Assembly (NCBI GenBank): GCA_021819435.1
Contig: JAKARB010000012.1
Location: 62,001-126,000, forward strand
From: Pseudomonadota bacterium
GTDB lineage: Bacteria; Pseudomonadota; Gammaproteobacteria; Burkholderiales; Burkholderiaceae_C
Reading direction: 5' to 3'
DNA: 64,000 nt
Below the pieces are notes generated by a model. It did no database searches and was not told the DNA's origin. It saw only the letters and a program-made list of their open reading frames with translations. Below, in pieces: positions 1-7,003 of this stretch. Position 1 is the stretch's first letter. Every line of letters starts with the position of its first letter. The translations under genes were made by a program, and so were the position numbers.

Positions 1-290
1 TTTCTGGCGTCGTGGGCATACCAGGCCTCGATCGCACGCCACTCCGGCTCCGGGAGGTGATCGCGCACCGCAGCCGCAACCATGGCGCACTGGGCGCGGA
101 CCTCCATTGCGCTGAGGCCGCCGAAGTTCAGCGTTCGGTCGCCTTCGGCCTGATCCTCGAGGACAACGCCTGCCTCGCGCATCAGGTACTCGATCGCCGA
201 CCAGGTCGGGCTGCGCAAACCGACAGGCAGCACAGCCATGAGGAAGGAGACGCCGATGGCGTGCCGGGCGGAGTTGAAGACAGGAGCCAT
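1..290 (-). CDS. Phage protein of unknown function, 3' end cut by window edge
   Basis: An open minus-strand frame begins at an ATG at 288-290 (MAPVFNSARHAIGVSFLMAV) and runs without a stop off the left edge, giving at least 96 codons. It is the next gene after the spike gene, 31 bases downstream and in the same direction. The segment LNFGGLSAMEVRAQCAMV followed by VRDHLPEPEWRAIEAWYAHD resembles small proteins I recall from early or replication regions of betaproteobacterial prophages. That recollection is not a search result and gives no function. No membrane segment or catalytic motif is obvious. The codon use looks like real coding sequence. Confidence 0.6.
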   Translation of the reverse strand, partial: MAPVFNSARHAIGVSFLMAVLPVGLRSPTWSAIEYLMREAGVVLEDQAEGDRTLNFGGLSAMEVRAQCAMVAAAVRDHLPEPEWRAIEAWYAHDAR

Positions 291-321
291 AGGGTTCGGC
301 TTGTGAGTGTGAGGTACCTGA

Positions 322-963
322 TCAAGTTGGGGTGCCCGTGTTGGAGCCGCCGGACGCAACACCACCGTGAGTGTGGGTAGCGCCCACGCTTGTCCCGTTG
401 TGAGTAAGCGAGCCGCCGGAGATCTGCACATTGCCCTGCAGGTGAATCTCCGCTGCCTGGATGACCACCGCACCGGGTTGCAGCCGGATGACAGTGCCAC
501 CGTCGTCGGTCCGCAGCTCGGCGGCCGTGGTGCTGATGCTGCTGGGCACGTTGGCACGCGACATGGGTCCCAGGATGGCAAAACCGTCCGACAGGTCGTG
601 CATGCGGGCATTGGCTGGGCGCTGCACGCCGCCTGACTGCCACCAAGCATCCACGGGCCGAGCGCTGAAAACCAGTAGGCACTCATCGCCCTGGCTTACA
701 GGAAAGGTCAGCAGGCAGCCACCACCACGGGGGAACACCACCGGCACGTCGTGGAGGACCGGCAACGCCACGGACACAGGCGCGCCCCCAGCGTCTTGGC
801 GGATGCCGCCTACGGCAGGCTGCACGACGGCGGTGCACATATCTGGGTCGAAGGACTGCACGATACCCGGCACAGAGGTCCAGACCTTGGCCTGATGGTG
901 GGCGATGGCCAGCCGCAGGGACTCTTGCAAGTCGGCCCAGCGCTCTCTACGATCCATAAACAC
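322..963 (-). CDS. Baseplate spike protein, gp138 N-terminal-domain type
   Basis: This 213-residue protein fits the phage spike family whose N-terminal OB-like domain resembles gp138/gpV. The N-terminus has VWTSVPGIVQSFDPDMCTAV, then PVLHDVPVVFPRGGG and GDECLLVFSARPVDAWWQSG, which is the usual pattern of that domain. The C-terminus is Gly/Ser/Thr-rich (GTSVGATHTHGGVASGGSNT), as in the trimeric beta-helix and tip of membrane-piercing spikes, and its THTH could sit in a metal-binding tip. It overlaps the preceding hub gene by 17 bases, which suggests translational coupling. The protein should sit at the tip of a contractile tail. Family level is fairly sure; the exact subgroup is not. Confidence 0.82.
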   Translation of the reverse strand: MFMDRRERWADLQESLRLAIAHHQAKVWTSVPGIVQSFDPDMCTAVVQPAVGGIRQDAGGAPVSVALPVLHDVPVVFPRGGGCLLTFPVSQGDECLLVFSARPVDAWWQSGGVQRPANARMHDLSDGFAILGPMSRANVPSSISTTAAELRTDDGGTVIRLQPGAVVIQAAEIHLQGNVQISGGSLTHNGTSVGATHTHGGVASGGSNTGTPT

Positions 964-1882
964 CTTTCAGTTGAAGGAAGGCCTGGCTCAATGGTTCGGA
1001 CTGACCGACTCCAGTGCACACCAGGTCCATAAACCACTCCTGACCGCGCGTGTCACCAGAGTAGTTGACAGCCCATACGCGGTAGTCTCCCTCAGGGTTG
1101 AGCCCCGGCCGCAGATCCACGAAGCCAGTTGCCGTCTGGATCTGCATTTCCTGGACGCTCCTTGGCGTCACCCGTACCGTCGTGCCTGCTGAGATGCGTG
1201 AGCTGATGAGACAGCGGATCAAAATCCCATCGATGGTCTGCTGTGGCCAGCCGATCAGACCTGTCTGCCCATTGAGCTCGATCACACCTGCAGTGCCAGC
1301 GCCGTCTACGGGTCGCATGTACAGTCGCCCCAAGGCCACGGACCATGTCAGCCCGAATGTCTCGCAGAGCTGCGTGAGGTAGTCCCTGGCAAATCCATGA
1401 AGCGTGGTCGCGCGTATGCCCCTGGGGGCAAGAAGTGCAGGCAGCACACCCGCCGTAACGCCGTAGGGCTCCATGGCCTTCAAGCAGGCCTTGACGACAT
1501 CGTCAGGTGTCCACCCCGAGGCCAGAGTGGTGCTCACGAACGCCCGCAGGTAGGCCACGTCCCCATCAGCTGCGACCAGCTCCAGGAATGAATCGGTCGC
1601 GTTCTCCCGGCCGATGATGGCTTGGCGGATGTCCCCCGCGAAGATGATTTCAGTGGCCGTGCTGCCATATCCAGCCTTGAGGGTCACCCTCTTGAACTCT
1701 GCTCGCACCTTCGCGGCCGTGGCCGGCGCCACGTTGTATACCCGGATGATGGCGGTGTTCGGGGTTGCCACGTCAGCGGCCGTGATCTTGAACACCACCC
1801 TGAACGACGAAAGGTCTATGGTTCCGTCCCGGGTGTCATCGACAACCAGCGAGCAGGCTCGGAGATACTGCTGCTCGCTCAT
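947..1882 (-). CDS. Phage baseplate hub protein
   Basis: The 311-residue product starts MSEQQYLRACSLVVDD and contains the hub-like pattern FRVVFKITAADVATPNTAII, then VTLKAGYGSTATEIIFAGDI and later DYRVWAVNYSGDTRGQEW. These features match the baseplate hub family of contractile phages (E217 gp41-like, functionally equivalent to gpD or gp27). It lies between a gp10-like gene and the spike gene, as expected because the hub carries the spike. It overlaps the upstream gene by four bases (ATGA) and the spike gene by 17. No enzyme motif is seen. The assignment rests on motif style plus position. Confidence 0.75.
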   Translation of the reverse strand: MSEQQYLRACSLVVDDTRDGTIDLSSFRVVFKITAADVATPNTAIIRVYNVAPATAAKVRAEFKRVTLKAGYGSTATEIIFAGDIRQAIIGRENATDSFLELVAADGDVAYLRAFVSTTLASGWTPDDVVKACLKAMEPYGVTAGVLPALLAPRGIRATTLHGFARDYLTQLCETFGLTWSVALGRLYMRPVDGAGTAGVIELNGQTGLIGWPQQTIDGILIRCLISSRISAGTTVRVTPRSVQEMQIQTATGFVDLRPGLNPEGDYRVWAVNYSGDTRGQEWFMDLVCTGVGQSEPLSQAFLQLKGVYGS

Positions 1883-2385
1883 GCGCCGCCTTTCGATTTC
1901 TGGCCGCCGGGCAACTGCACCACATAGGTGATTGAGTTGCGCAATGCGCCGGTGTCGATCAGCGGGACAGTTCCCGTGCGGCCACGCCCGGCCCGGGCCT
2001 GAACGGTCGACTGGGCCAGCCCAGGCTCGACGCCCGCATTGATGGTGCTACGAACCGAAGACTGAGCGATGAGGCCAGCAGCGTGCAGCCGGGCGAGTGC
2101 GGTCTTACCGTCACCGATCAAAGCAGCTCGACCAGCTTTTGCGAGTTCGGCTCCAACTCGCTCCTGCACGGCACGAACGCCAGGGATCAGGAAAGGCCGA
2201 GCCGGGATGCCCGCAGCAGGCGCCCCATGCTCGTGGATGTAACCGAGGGTCGCGTTGTTGACTGGATCGCGGCCGGATCGCTCGGCAGTTTCGGCAGGGA
2301 TGCCCACCAGCACGGTTGTATTTCTCAGCGCCTTCATCGTGGCATTCAAGCGCGCAACTCCGTCACCTTTGCGTGTCGCCTTCAT
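1879..2385 (-). CDS. Phage virion morphogenesis / HK97 gp10-like protein
   Basis: This 168-residue protein has the pattern NNATLGYIHEHGAPAAGIPA followed by RPFLIPGV. Such an 'IHE.G....IPARPFL' stretch is characteristic of HK97 gp10-type and Mu gpG-like head-tail joining or tail completion proteins. The C-terminal PLIDTGALRNSITYVV is also typical. It overlaps both neighbours by four bases (ATGA), so translation is probably coupled. In most phages such a gene sits between head and tail modules; here it is among baseplate genes, which occurs in some myophages. Its exact role in this element is therefore uncertain. Confidence 0.72.
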   Translation of the reverse strand: MKATRKGDGVARLNATMKALRNTTVLVGIPAETAERSGRDPVNNATLGYIHEHGAPAAGIPARPFLIPGVRAVQERVGAELAKAGRAALIGDGKTALARLHAAGLIAQSSVRSTINAGVEPGLAQSTVQARAGRGRTGTVPLIDTGALRNSITYVVQLPGGQKSKGGA

Positions 2386-2795
2386 CGCTGCGCCCCCTGG
2401 TTGGACTGGGTACCCAAATGCGCAGATAGGGCAGCCGCCACCCCCTCCGGCTTTGACGCAATGTCCACCACCCTTGCAATGAAGGCCAGTGGTGGCTCGG
2501 CCGGAGAGCGCTTGATGCCCAGAACTTCGCGGGAAACCTTCTCGAGTCGGACCGCAGCATCCTCCAGCGGGGCGAATGCAGCATCAACATGTTGCAATCC
2601 AATGCTCATCACCCTGCGGTGCTGGCCCTTGCGGTATGCGTGCCCCATCAGCCGTTCTGCTTCGCCTGATTGGCCAGGAAGCGCCTGGGCGCGCGCGAGC
2701 AGTTCCTCGGTGACCGACGCCACCTCCCGACTGAATCGCTCAATGCCGGCCAGCAGATCGGATGGGTCTTTGGTCAAAGTTTTGTCCTGTTCCAT
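2382..2795 (-). CDS. Hypothetical phage tail-module protein
   Basis: The 137-residue protein is mostly charged and predicted helical, with heptad-like segments (DLLAGIERFSREVASVTEEL and DAAVRLEKVSREVLGI), so a coiled coil is possible. There is no signal peptide or membrane segment. It lies between the Dit-like gene (10-base gap) and the gp10-like gene (4-base overlap), inside a co-directional tail operon. I do not recognise a family. Its position suggests a minor tail or baseplate component or an assembly factor. Confidence 0.6.
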   Translation of the reverse strand: MEQDKTLTKDPSDLLAGIERFSREVASVTEELLARAQALPGQSGEAERLMGHAYRKGQHRRVMSIGLQHVDAAFAPLEDAAVRLEKVSREVLGIKRSPAEPPLAFIARVVDIASKPEGVAAALSAHLGTQSNQGAQR

Positions 2796-2805
2796 GGTTC
2801 TGTGC

Positions 2806-3396
2806 TCAGTCGTTCAACCTGGCGCGCGAGAGCGCCTCCTCAACTGCCTTCGGCGTGGGCACAGGAAGGGGGTTGACCGTGCCACGCTCGGTAATGGGCG
2901 CCGTCTTTCCCGGGTTGCGCTGGCTGCTCGCAGGCGACCTGCCAGGCGGCGCAGACACCAGCCGGACCTCCCTGAGCACAACCGTGCAAATCAGTGCGTT
3001 CTCGGTCGCCGCATCGGTGCGGACAGATAGCGACTTGATGAGCATGTTCTGGTACAGCCTCTTTCCAGTGCTGACTGCGAATGGCTTGCGGCTCTGTTGA
3101 AGCTTCAGCAGCGATTCATAGACGTCCCGAACGGTACTCAGCCTGCCCTGCAACAGGGTGCCCGACTGAATGCCACTGATCGCACCGCCAAGCGCCAAGG
3201 AGGATGCGCTCCAGCCGATGCGCATGCTGAGCTCGGCGGGGTTCTTGTAGGCGTGGTCGGTTACTGGCGCCCCTTGTTCCACCGGATGGTCAGTGATGGT
3301 CAATGTGTCCTCGTGCTGCTCATCAATGACCACGTCTGGGATGACGCCCCCAATGTTGCGCCCATCGCGCAGCAGGATGGTGTTCAGGCCTTTCAT
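2806..3396 (-). CDS. Baseplate protein, Dit-like N-terminal domain
   Basis: The 196-residue protein contains DVVIDEQHEDTLTITDHPVE followed by QGAPVTDHAYKNPAELSMRI. This is the characteristic core of the Dit-like phage tail protein domain found just after the tape measure gene in contractile phages. A second part (SLLKLQQSRKPFAVSTGKRL) reads like the ring-forming beta-sandwich. The C-terminal 50 residues are Pro/Arg-rich and probably flexible. It overlaps the tape measure gene stop by four bases. It should form part of the baseplate ring linking tube to hub. Confidence 0.78.
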   Translation of the reverse strand: MKGLNTILLRDGRNIGGVIPDVVIDEQHEDTLTITDHPVEQGAPVTDHAYKNPAELSMRIGWSASSLALGGAISGIQSGTLLQGRLSTVRDVYESLLKLQQSRKPFAVSTGKRLYQNMLIKSLSVRTDAATENALICTVVLREVRLVSAPPGRSPASSQRNPGKTAPITERGTVNPLPVPTPKAVEEALSRARLND

Positions 3397-4874
3397 CGCA
3401 CAACCCCTGCAGCCTCTCGCGTCACGCCTTGCAGAGCGCTGCGCTGTTCGATGCCGACCTGGCGTGCCACTTCTGCGGGATCGCCAGCGCCCGAGACGTT
3501 GATGGTGATCGTGTTCTGCTGGGTGAACCCACGCCCGGCACCAGCTTCGGCGCCAAGCACCTTGCGCAGGTAATCACGGGTCTCTGCGGGTGCCGAACCA
3601 AGGCCGCGGCGGCTCACGTTCCCCGGCCCCCAGTTGTAGGCGGCCACTGCGCGCTCAATGTCGCCCCCGAACATGTTCATGAGCTGCTGCAGGTATCGAG
3701 CGGCAGCACTGGCGGATTGCCCCAGATCGTTCGGGTTCTTGAGGCCAAACTCCTTGGCTGTCCCTGGCATGAACTGAAAGTGGCCCATGGCGCCCTTTGG
3801 GGAGAGCATGAAGCGGCCTCGCCCACTCTCGGCGGCCCAGATTCGATCAAGTAGGCCTGCGGGTAATCCGTACTGGCGTTCCAGGTTTTGGAACAGGTTC
3901 GCTGCACTGGGGCCACCTGATGAGGATGCTGCGCCGACAGGGCGTCCACCTTCGTCGACAACCTGGCCGCTGCGTCGCAGATGAGGTCGCGCAACAGGGA
4001 CGCTTGCGCTGCCTGTCGTGAGGTAGCTGACCCAGGACTCAGGCAGAACACTGTCGAACCAGTTTCGCGGACGCTCCTTTGGGGGTGGTGCCTGACTGAT
4101 GTTCCCAGTGAAGTCGATCAGTTTGTGTGTGCGCAGCCAAGTGGTGAACTTATCCAAGTTGCTCACCAGCTCATTCGTAAAGCCTCGAATGGTCGGCAAG
4201 GCCTTGCTGGCCACCACGGTGGTCAGCGCCTTGAACCGCATCTCCAAGTCTCGAATCATCTCCGAGTAGGCCTTCGCGTTGGCTGCCGCCTCATTCCAAT
4301 CGACACCGGCCTCCTTCGAAACCCTCGCGTGCTCATCCATGAACCTACCCAGATCACCGCCCCTGATCGCTTGCAGCGTCTGGTCGTCAATCCCGAACAG
4401 TGCAGCATTCGGTGCAGCTTCATAGCTCTTCATGCTCTTGAGCACCTGGGCCAGGTCTCGGTAAATCTCAACGGTGTCCCTCAGACGCCCGTTCGCGTCG
4501 CGCGTTCGAATCCCCAGGCCCCGCAGCTTCTGCTCCCCACCGTCACCCGTCTCCCTCAGAAACTGTGCAAACCTCTCCAGGGAGCTCATCGCCCCTTCTG
4601 CGGTGCCGCCGAGCTGTCTCACTGCGAACTTCAGCGCCTCGATACCTCCCGCGCTTGCGCCAACACGCTTGCTGGACACGTAGAGATCATCCAGGCGCTT
4701 GGCCGCTTGGTGGATGGCAACGCCCACGCCCACTGCAGTCACCGCTGCACTCTTCGCCAGGTTTGCAAAGAGGCCGGCCGCGCGGGTCATCCCTTCTTCG
4801 AACCTGCGCTTGCTGGCTTCATCGACCTTGTAGCCCAACTGGACCATGAAGCTTTCAATCACTTGGCTGCTCAT
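3393..4874 (-). CDS. Tail tape measure protein with lytic transglycosylase domain
   Basis: The chosen start is the internal ATG at 4872-4874 (MSSQVIESFMVQLGYKVDEA). It is preceded by AAAGGGCGAAG and overlaps the stop of the upstream frame as ATGA; a longer frame adds ten unlikely residues. The 493-residue product begins like short tape measure proteins, with a hydrophobic stretch (SAAVTAVGVGVAIHQ). After a Pro/Ser-rich linker it ends in an SLT-type lytic transglycosylase domain. There the catalytic Glu is residue 349 in IWAAESGRGRF, followed by GAMGHFQFMPGTAKEFGL and AAYNWGPGNV. It would set tail length and locally cut peptidoglycan during injection. By the usual proportionality the tail would be short for a myophage. 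Confidence 0.85.
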   Translation of the reverse strand: MSSQVIESFMVQLGYKVDEASKRRFEEGMTRAAGLFANLAKSAAVTAVGVGVAIHQAAKRLDDLYVSSKRVGASAGGIEALKFAVRQLGGTAEGAMSSLERFAQFLRETGDGGEQKLRGLGIRTRDANGRLRDTVEIYRDLAQVLKSMKSYEAAPNAALFGIDDQTLQAIRGGDLGRFMDEHARVSKEAGVDWNEAAANAKAYSEMIRDLEMRFKALTTVVASKALPTIRGFTNELVSNLDKFTTWLRTHKLIDFTGNISQAPPPKERPRNWFDSVLPESWVSYLTTGSASVPVARPHLRRSGQVVDEGGRPVGAASSSGGPSAANLFQNLERQYGLPAGLLDRIWAAESGRGRFMLSPKGAMGHFQFMPGTAKEFGLKNPNDLGQSASAAARYLQQLMNMFGGDIERAVAAYNWGPGNVSRRGLGSAPAETRDYLRKVLGAEAGAGRGFTQQNTITINVSGAGDPAEVARQVGIEQRSALQGVTREAAGVVR

Positions 4875-5125
4875 CGCTTCGCCCTTTCGCTCTTGGTGGC
4901 CCACGCTAGGGCCCGGTTTCGGTTGTCGGCCTCGACAGCCAACGCATCGTTCATGAGCGCTATGTCCTCAAGCCCCAGCACTCCATCCCTGAGAGACTCG
5001 TAGCGGCACATACCTTTCAGCACAGGGCGCAGGAGCCAGTCCTCCTCGCCCGGCAGGGTTGCCCACGTCAGGCCGTGGTCTGCACCGGGGTCGGCTGGCC
5101 GGTAAGCAGACCGCTGATAAAAGGG
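4871..5125 (-). CDS. Downstream half of tail assembly chaperone frameshift fusion (DUF6889-like)
   Basis: This frame encodes TWATLPGEEDWLLRPVLKGM followed by CRYESLRDGVLGLEDIALMN, a pattern of the DUF6889 phage family found beside tail assembly chaperones. There is no ATG, GTG or TTG in this frame between the slippery site and the conserved block. The only upstream ATG in frame (5264-5266) would prepend about 55 residues of junk antisense to no known family. The best explanation is a -1 slip at 5119-5125 from the chaperone gene, yielding a fusion of about 214 residues, like lambda G/GT. Its stop overlaps the tape measure start (ATGA). Confidence 0.72.
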   Translation of the reverse strand, partial: PFYQRSAYRPADPGADHGLTWATLPGEEDWLLRPVLKGMCRYESLRDGVLGLEDIALMNDALAVEADNRNRALAWATKSERAKR

Positions 5126-5514
5126 CCCAGGTTCTCCGCGATGACGCGCACGACCAGAGGCAGCACACTGCCCAGGTCCAGGTCGTCGAACATCAGGCAC
5201 TTGCCCTGCACGCTCCAGACTGGCGCCCAGGTGCTTCCCTGCTGGCGCTGGACAACCGACAGGCACACGCTGGCCACGTACTCCACATCGGCGTCAGCCA
5301 TCGAGGCGAACGCATCAGTGAACGGCTGAATCATGGGCGCCAGACTCTCCAGCGCCTCCAGCTTCACCCCTTCCCTGCCAATAGCCAGGAAGGCAGGGAT
5401 CAGCGCGGGGATCAGCGGTCCGACCTTGCGGCTGACGTGGAGCTGCTGGAAGGCGTTGAGGCGGCCCAGGCGGTAGGCATGCCCTCTCAATTGGATTTCG
5501 GTACCGGTCGACAC
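5068..5514 (-). CDS. Tail assembly chaperone (TAC)
   Basis: The 148-residue product starts at GTG 5512-5514, seven bases after a strong AAGGAG ribosome site. The protein (STGTEIQLRGHAYRLGRLNA, then VGPLIPALIPAFLAIG and GKCLMFDDLDLGSVLPLVVR) looks like the TAC family, a small helical chaperone that coats the tape measure protein during tail tube assembly. It sits immediately upstream of the tape measure gene, as TAC genes do. Near its 3' end, at codons 130-132, lies the heptamer C CCT TTT, a candidate -1 frameshift site that would add an 82-residue extension. The start overlaps the upstream small ORF by 28 bases. Confidence 0.8.
   Translation of the reverse strand: MSTGTEIQLRGHAYRLGRLNAFQQLHVSRKVGPLIPALIPAFLAIGREGVKLEALESLAPMIQPFTDAFASMADADVEYVASVCLSVVQRQQGSTWAPVWSVQGKCLMFDDLDLGSVLPLVVRVIAENLGPFISGLLTGQPTPVQTTA
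5119..5125 (-). promoter_or_regulatory. Candidate -1 ribosomal frameshift heptamer CCCTTTT
   Basis: On the minus strand the bases read C CCT TTT in the chaperone frame (codons Gly130, Pro131, Phe132), a perfect X XXY YYZ heptamer. After slipping back one base the ribosome reads CCC TTT TAT CAG and enters the downstream conserved frame at once. The zero-frame stop lies 48 bases beyond. Frameshifting in tail chaperone genes is a well-known conserved feature of tailed phages; its use here is inferred. Confidence 0.7.
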
Positions 5515-5687
5515 GTGGTCGCTCCTTTCTTGGTGGCCGTGGTGGTGGACGTCTTCTCGTCCTTACCGGGCCTGGGTTGTGGTGGTGACTCGCCGGTGGC
5601 CGAAAGAGCCTCAGCGATTCGGCTGAAAACCTCTGTCGCGCGACGGTTGTCGGCGACCTGCAATGCCTGCTCTTCGTTCGTTGTCAT
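5487..5687 (-). CDS. Small protein of unknown function between dnaB and tail genes
   Basis: The start ATG (5685-5687) overlaps the dnaB stop as ATGA, and the 3' end overlaps the chaperone start by 28 bases, so translational coupling is likely on both sides. The 66-residue product begins MTTNEEQALQVADNRRATEV, then a short helix (FSRIAEALSATG) and a Pro/Lys/Thr-rich tail, with no recognisable domain. It sits exactly at the seam between the replication and tail modules. It may be a natural small tail gene or a truncated leftover of a longer gene removed when the modules were joined. Confidence 0.5.
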   Translation of the reverse strand: MTTNEEQALQVADNRRATEVFSRIAEALSATGESPPQPRPGKDEKTSTTTATKKGATTCRPVPKSN

Positions 5688-7003
5688 CCGAGATGTACGG
5701 TGGACTCGACCCACTGTTGGTATTCACCACGAAAGGCCAAAGCCACCCTGGTGCGACGCCCCTGTCGGTTCTTGGCCAAGATGGCTGCCACCAAGAGGGA
5801 CCCGTCTGGCAGGCGCGACTTCGGCTGCAGCAAGATGACCACGTCCGCGTCCTCCTCGATCGCGCCCGACTCCTTCAAATCCGTGAGCTGCGGCTCATCC
5901 CGCTGGGTGCTGGCCCGGTTGAGCTGGCTGAGCAGCAGGATGGTGATCCCGAGCTCTTTGGCCAGGGCCTTCAGGCCGCGACTGATCTGCTCAATCTGGT
6001 GATGGCGCTTGTCGTGAGTTCCAGTCGCTGCGCAAAGCTGCAGGTAGTCCACGATCAAGAGAGACAGCCCTCGCTTACGCTGCGTTTGCCTCGCCTTCGA
6101 TCGGATGGCTGAAAGCGTCAGGGCCGGCGTGTCATCGAGGAAGAACGGTAAATCCCTCCCCTCCTCAACCGCGTCCGTGATACCAGACCATGCCGTTCCT
6201 TCGAAAGTACCCGTGGAAAGCTGACTGAGCTCCACCCGGCCCATGTTTGCCACCAGTCGGTCGACCAGTTCGCCCACCGCCATTTCCTGTGACAGCAGCA
6301 GGACGGTGTGGCCTTTCCTGGCCACATTGATACCGATCTGGGCGGCCAGCGACGTTTTTCCTACCGAGGTACGAGCAGCCAGAGGAATGAGAGTCCCCGG
6401 CTTCAAGCCCCCGGACAATGCCCGGTCCACAGTCGGAAAGCCGGTCGGAATGCCCGGCGTGGCACTTCCTTCCGCAAGCCGTTGCCAATGATCGCGGCGG
6501 TCCATCAGAGCAGCGGACAGGGGCACGGGCTCAACTTCGCACTTTCGCTTCTCGATGACTGCAAACAAGCTGGACACCTTGTCGAGCGTCGCCGAGGCGT
6601 CGCCGGGCTGGAACGCCAGCGCGCGCGCCTCCATGGCCGCCGAGCAGATCGCGCGCCGCAGTGCATGGTCCGCGACGATCTCTGCGTAGTGCCGTGCGTG
6701 CCGTGGGCTGGGAACCGACTGGGCGAGGTCGTTGAGGTACTTCATGCCTCCGGCCGCCTCGGCCGCCCCAGCCGCGTCAAGCTGCTGGTGAACCGTGATG
6801 ATGTCAGCCGGCTTGGATGCAGCAGCCAGTTTGGCCACCGCCGCAAAGATCTGCTGATGCTCGCGGCGATAGAAATCGCCCTCTTGCAGCAGGTCGCCAA
6901 CGCTGTCCCAGGCCGCGCCAGTGTCAAGCAGCAGGGCCCCAAGCACGCTCTGCTCCGCCTCATCGGAGTAAGGGGCAGCGGCCGCGTCGTGATCTTGGCT
7001 CAC
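5684..7003 (-). CDS. dnaB: Replicative DNA helicase, DnaB family (phage-type)
   Basis: The 439-residue protein has the DnaB layout. The N-terminal domain contains AEQSVLGALLLD and FYRREHQQIF; the C-terminal RecA-like domain has a Walker A loop AARTSVGKTSLA (Lys216), SQEMAVGELVDRLVA, a Walker B LLIVDYLQL (Asp319) and LLSQLNRASTQRDEPQLTDL with an arginine-finger-like region. The family 5'-3' hexameric helicase unwinds DNA at the fork. The first two residues of Walker A are Ala-Ala instead of the usual Gly-Gly, a mild deviation. It overlaps the replication initiator upstream by four bases and a small ORF downstream (ATGA). It appears full length. Confidence 0.92.
   Translation of the reverse strand: MSQDHDAAAAPYSDEAEQSVLGALLLDTGAAWDSVGDLLQEGDFYRREHQQIFAAVAKLAAASKPADIITVHQQLDAAGAAEAAGGMKYLNDLAQSVPSPRHARHYAEIVADHALRRAICSAAMEARALAFQPGDASATLDKVSSLFAVIEKRKCEVEPVPLSAALMDRRDHWQRLAEGSATPGIPTGFPTVDRALSGGLKPGTLIPLAARTSVGKTSLAAQIGINVARKGHTVLLLSQEMAVGELVDRLVANMGRVELSQLSTGTFEGTAWSGITDAVEEGRDLPFFLDDTPALTLSAIRSKARQTQRKRGLSLLIVDYLQLCAATGTHDKRHHQIEQISRGLKALAKELGITILLLSQLNRASTQRDEPQLTDLKESGAIEEDADVVILLQPKSRLPDGSLLVAAILAKNRQGRRTRVALAFRGEYQQWVESTVHLG

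Noticed and set aside
5126-5266. ATG-initiated start (5264-5266) for the DUF6889-like frame
   Set aside because: The extra N-terminal residues are a shifted reading of the chaperone gene, are Pro/Arg-rich and resemble nothing; a frameshift explains the frame better.
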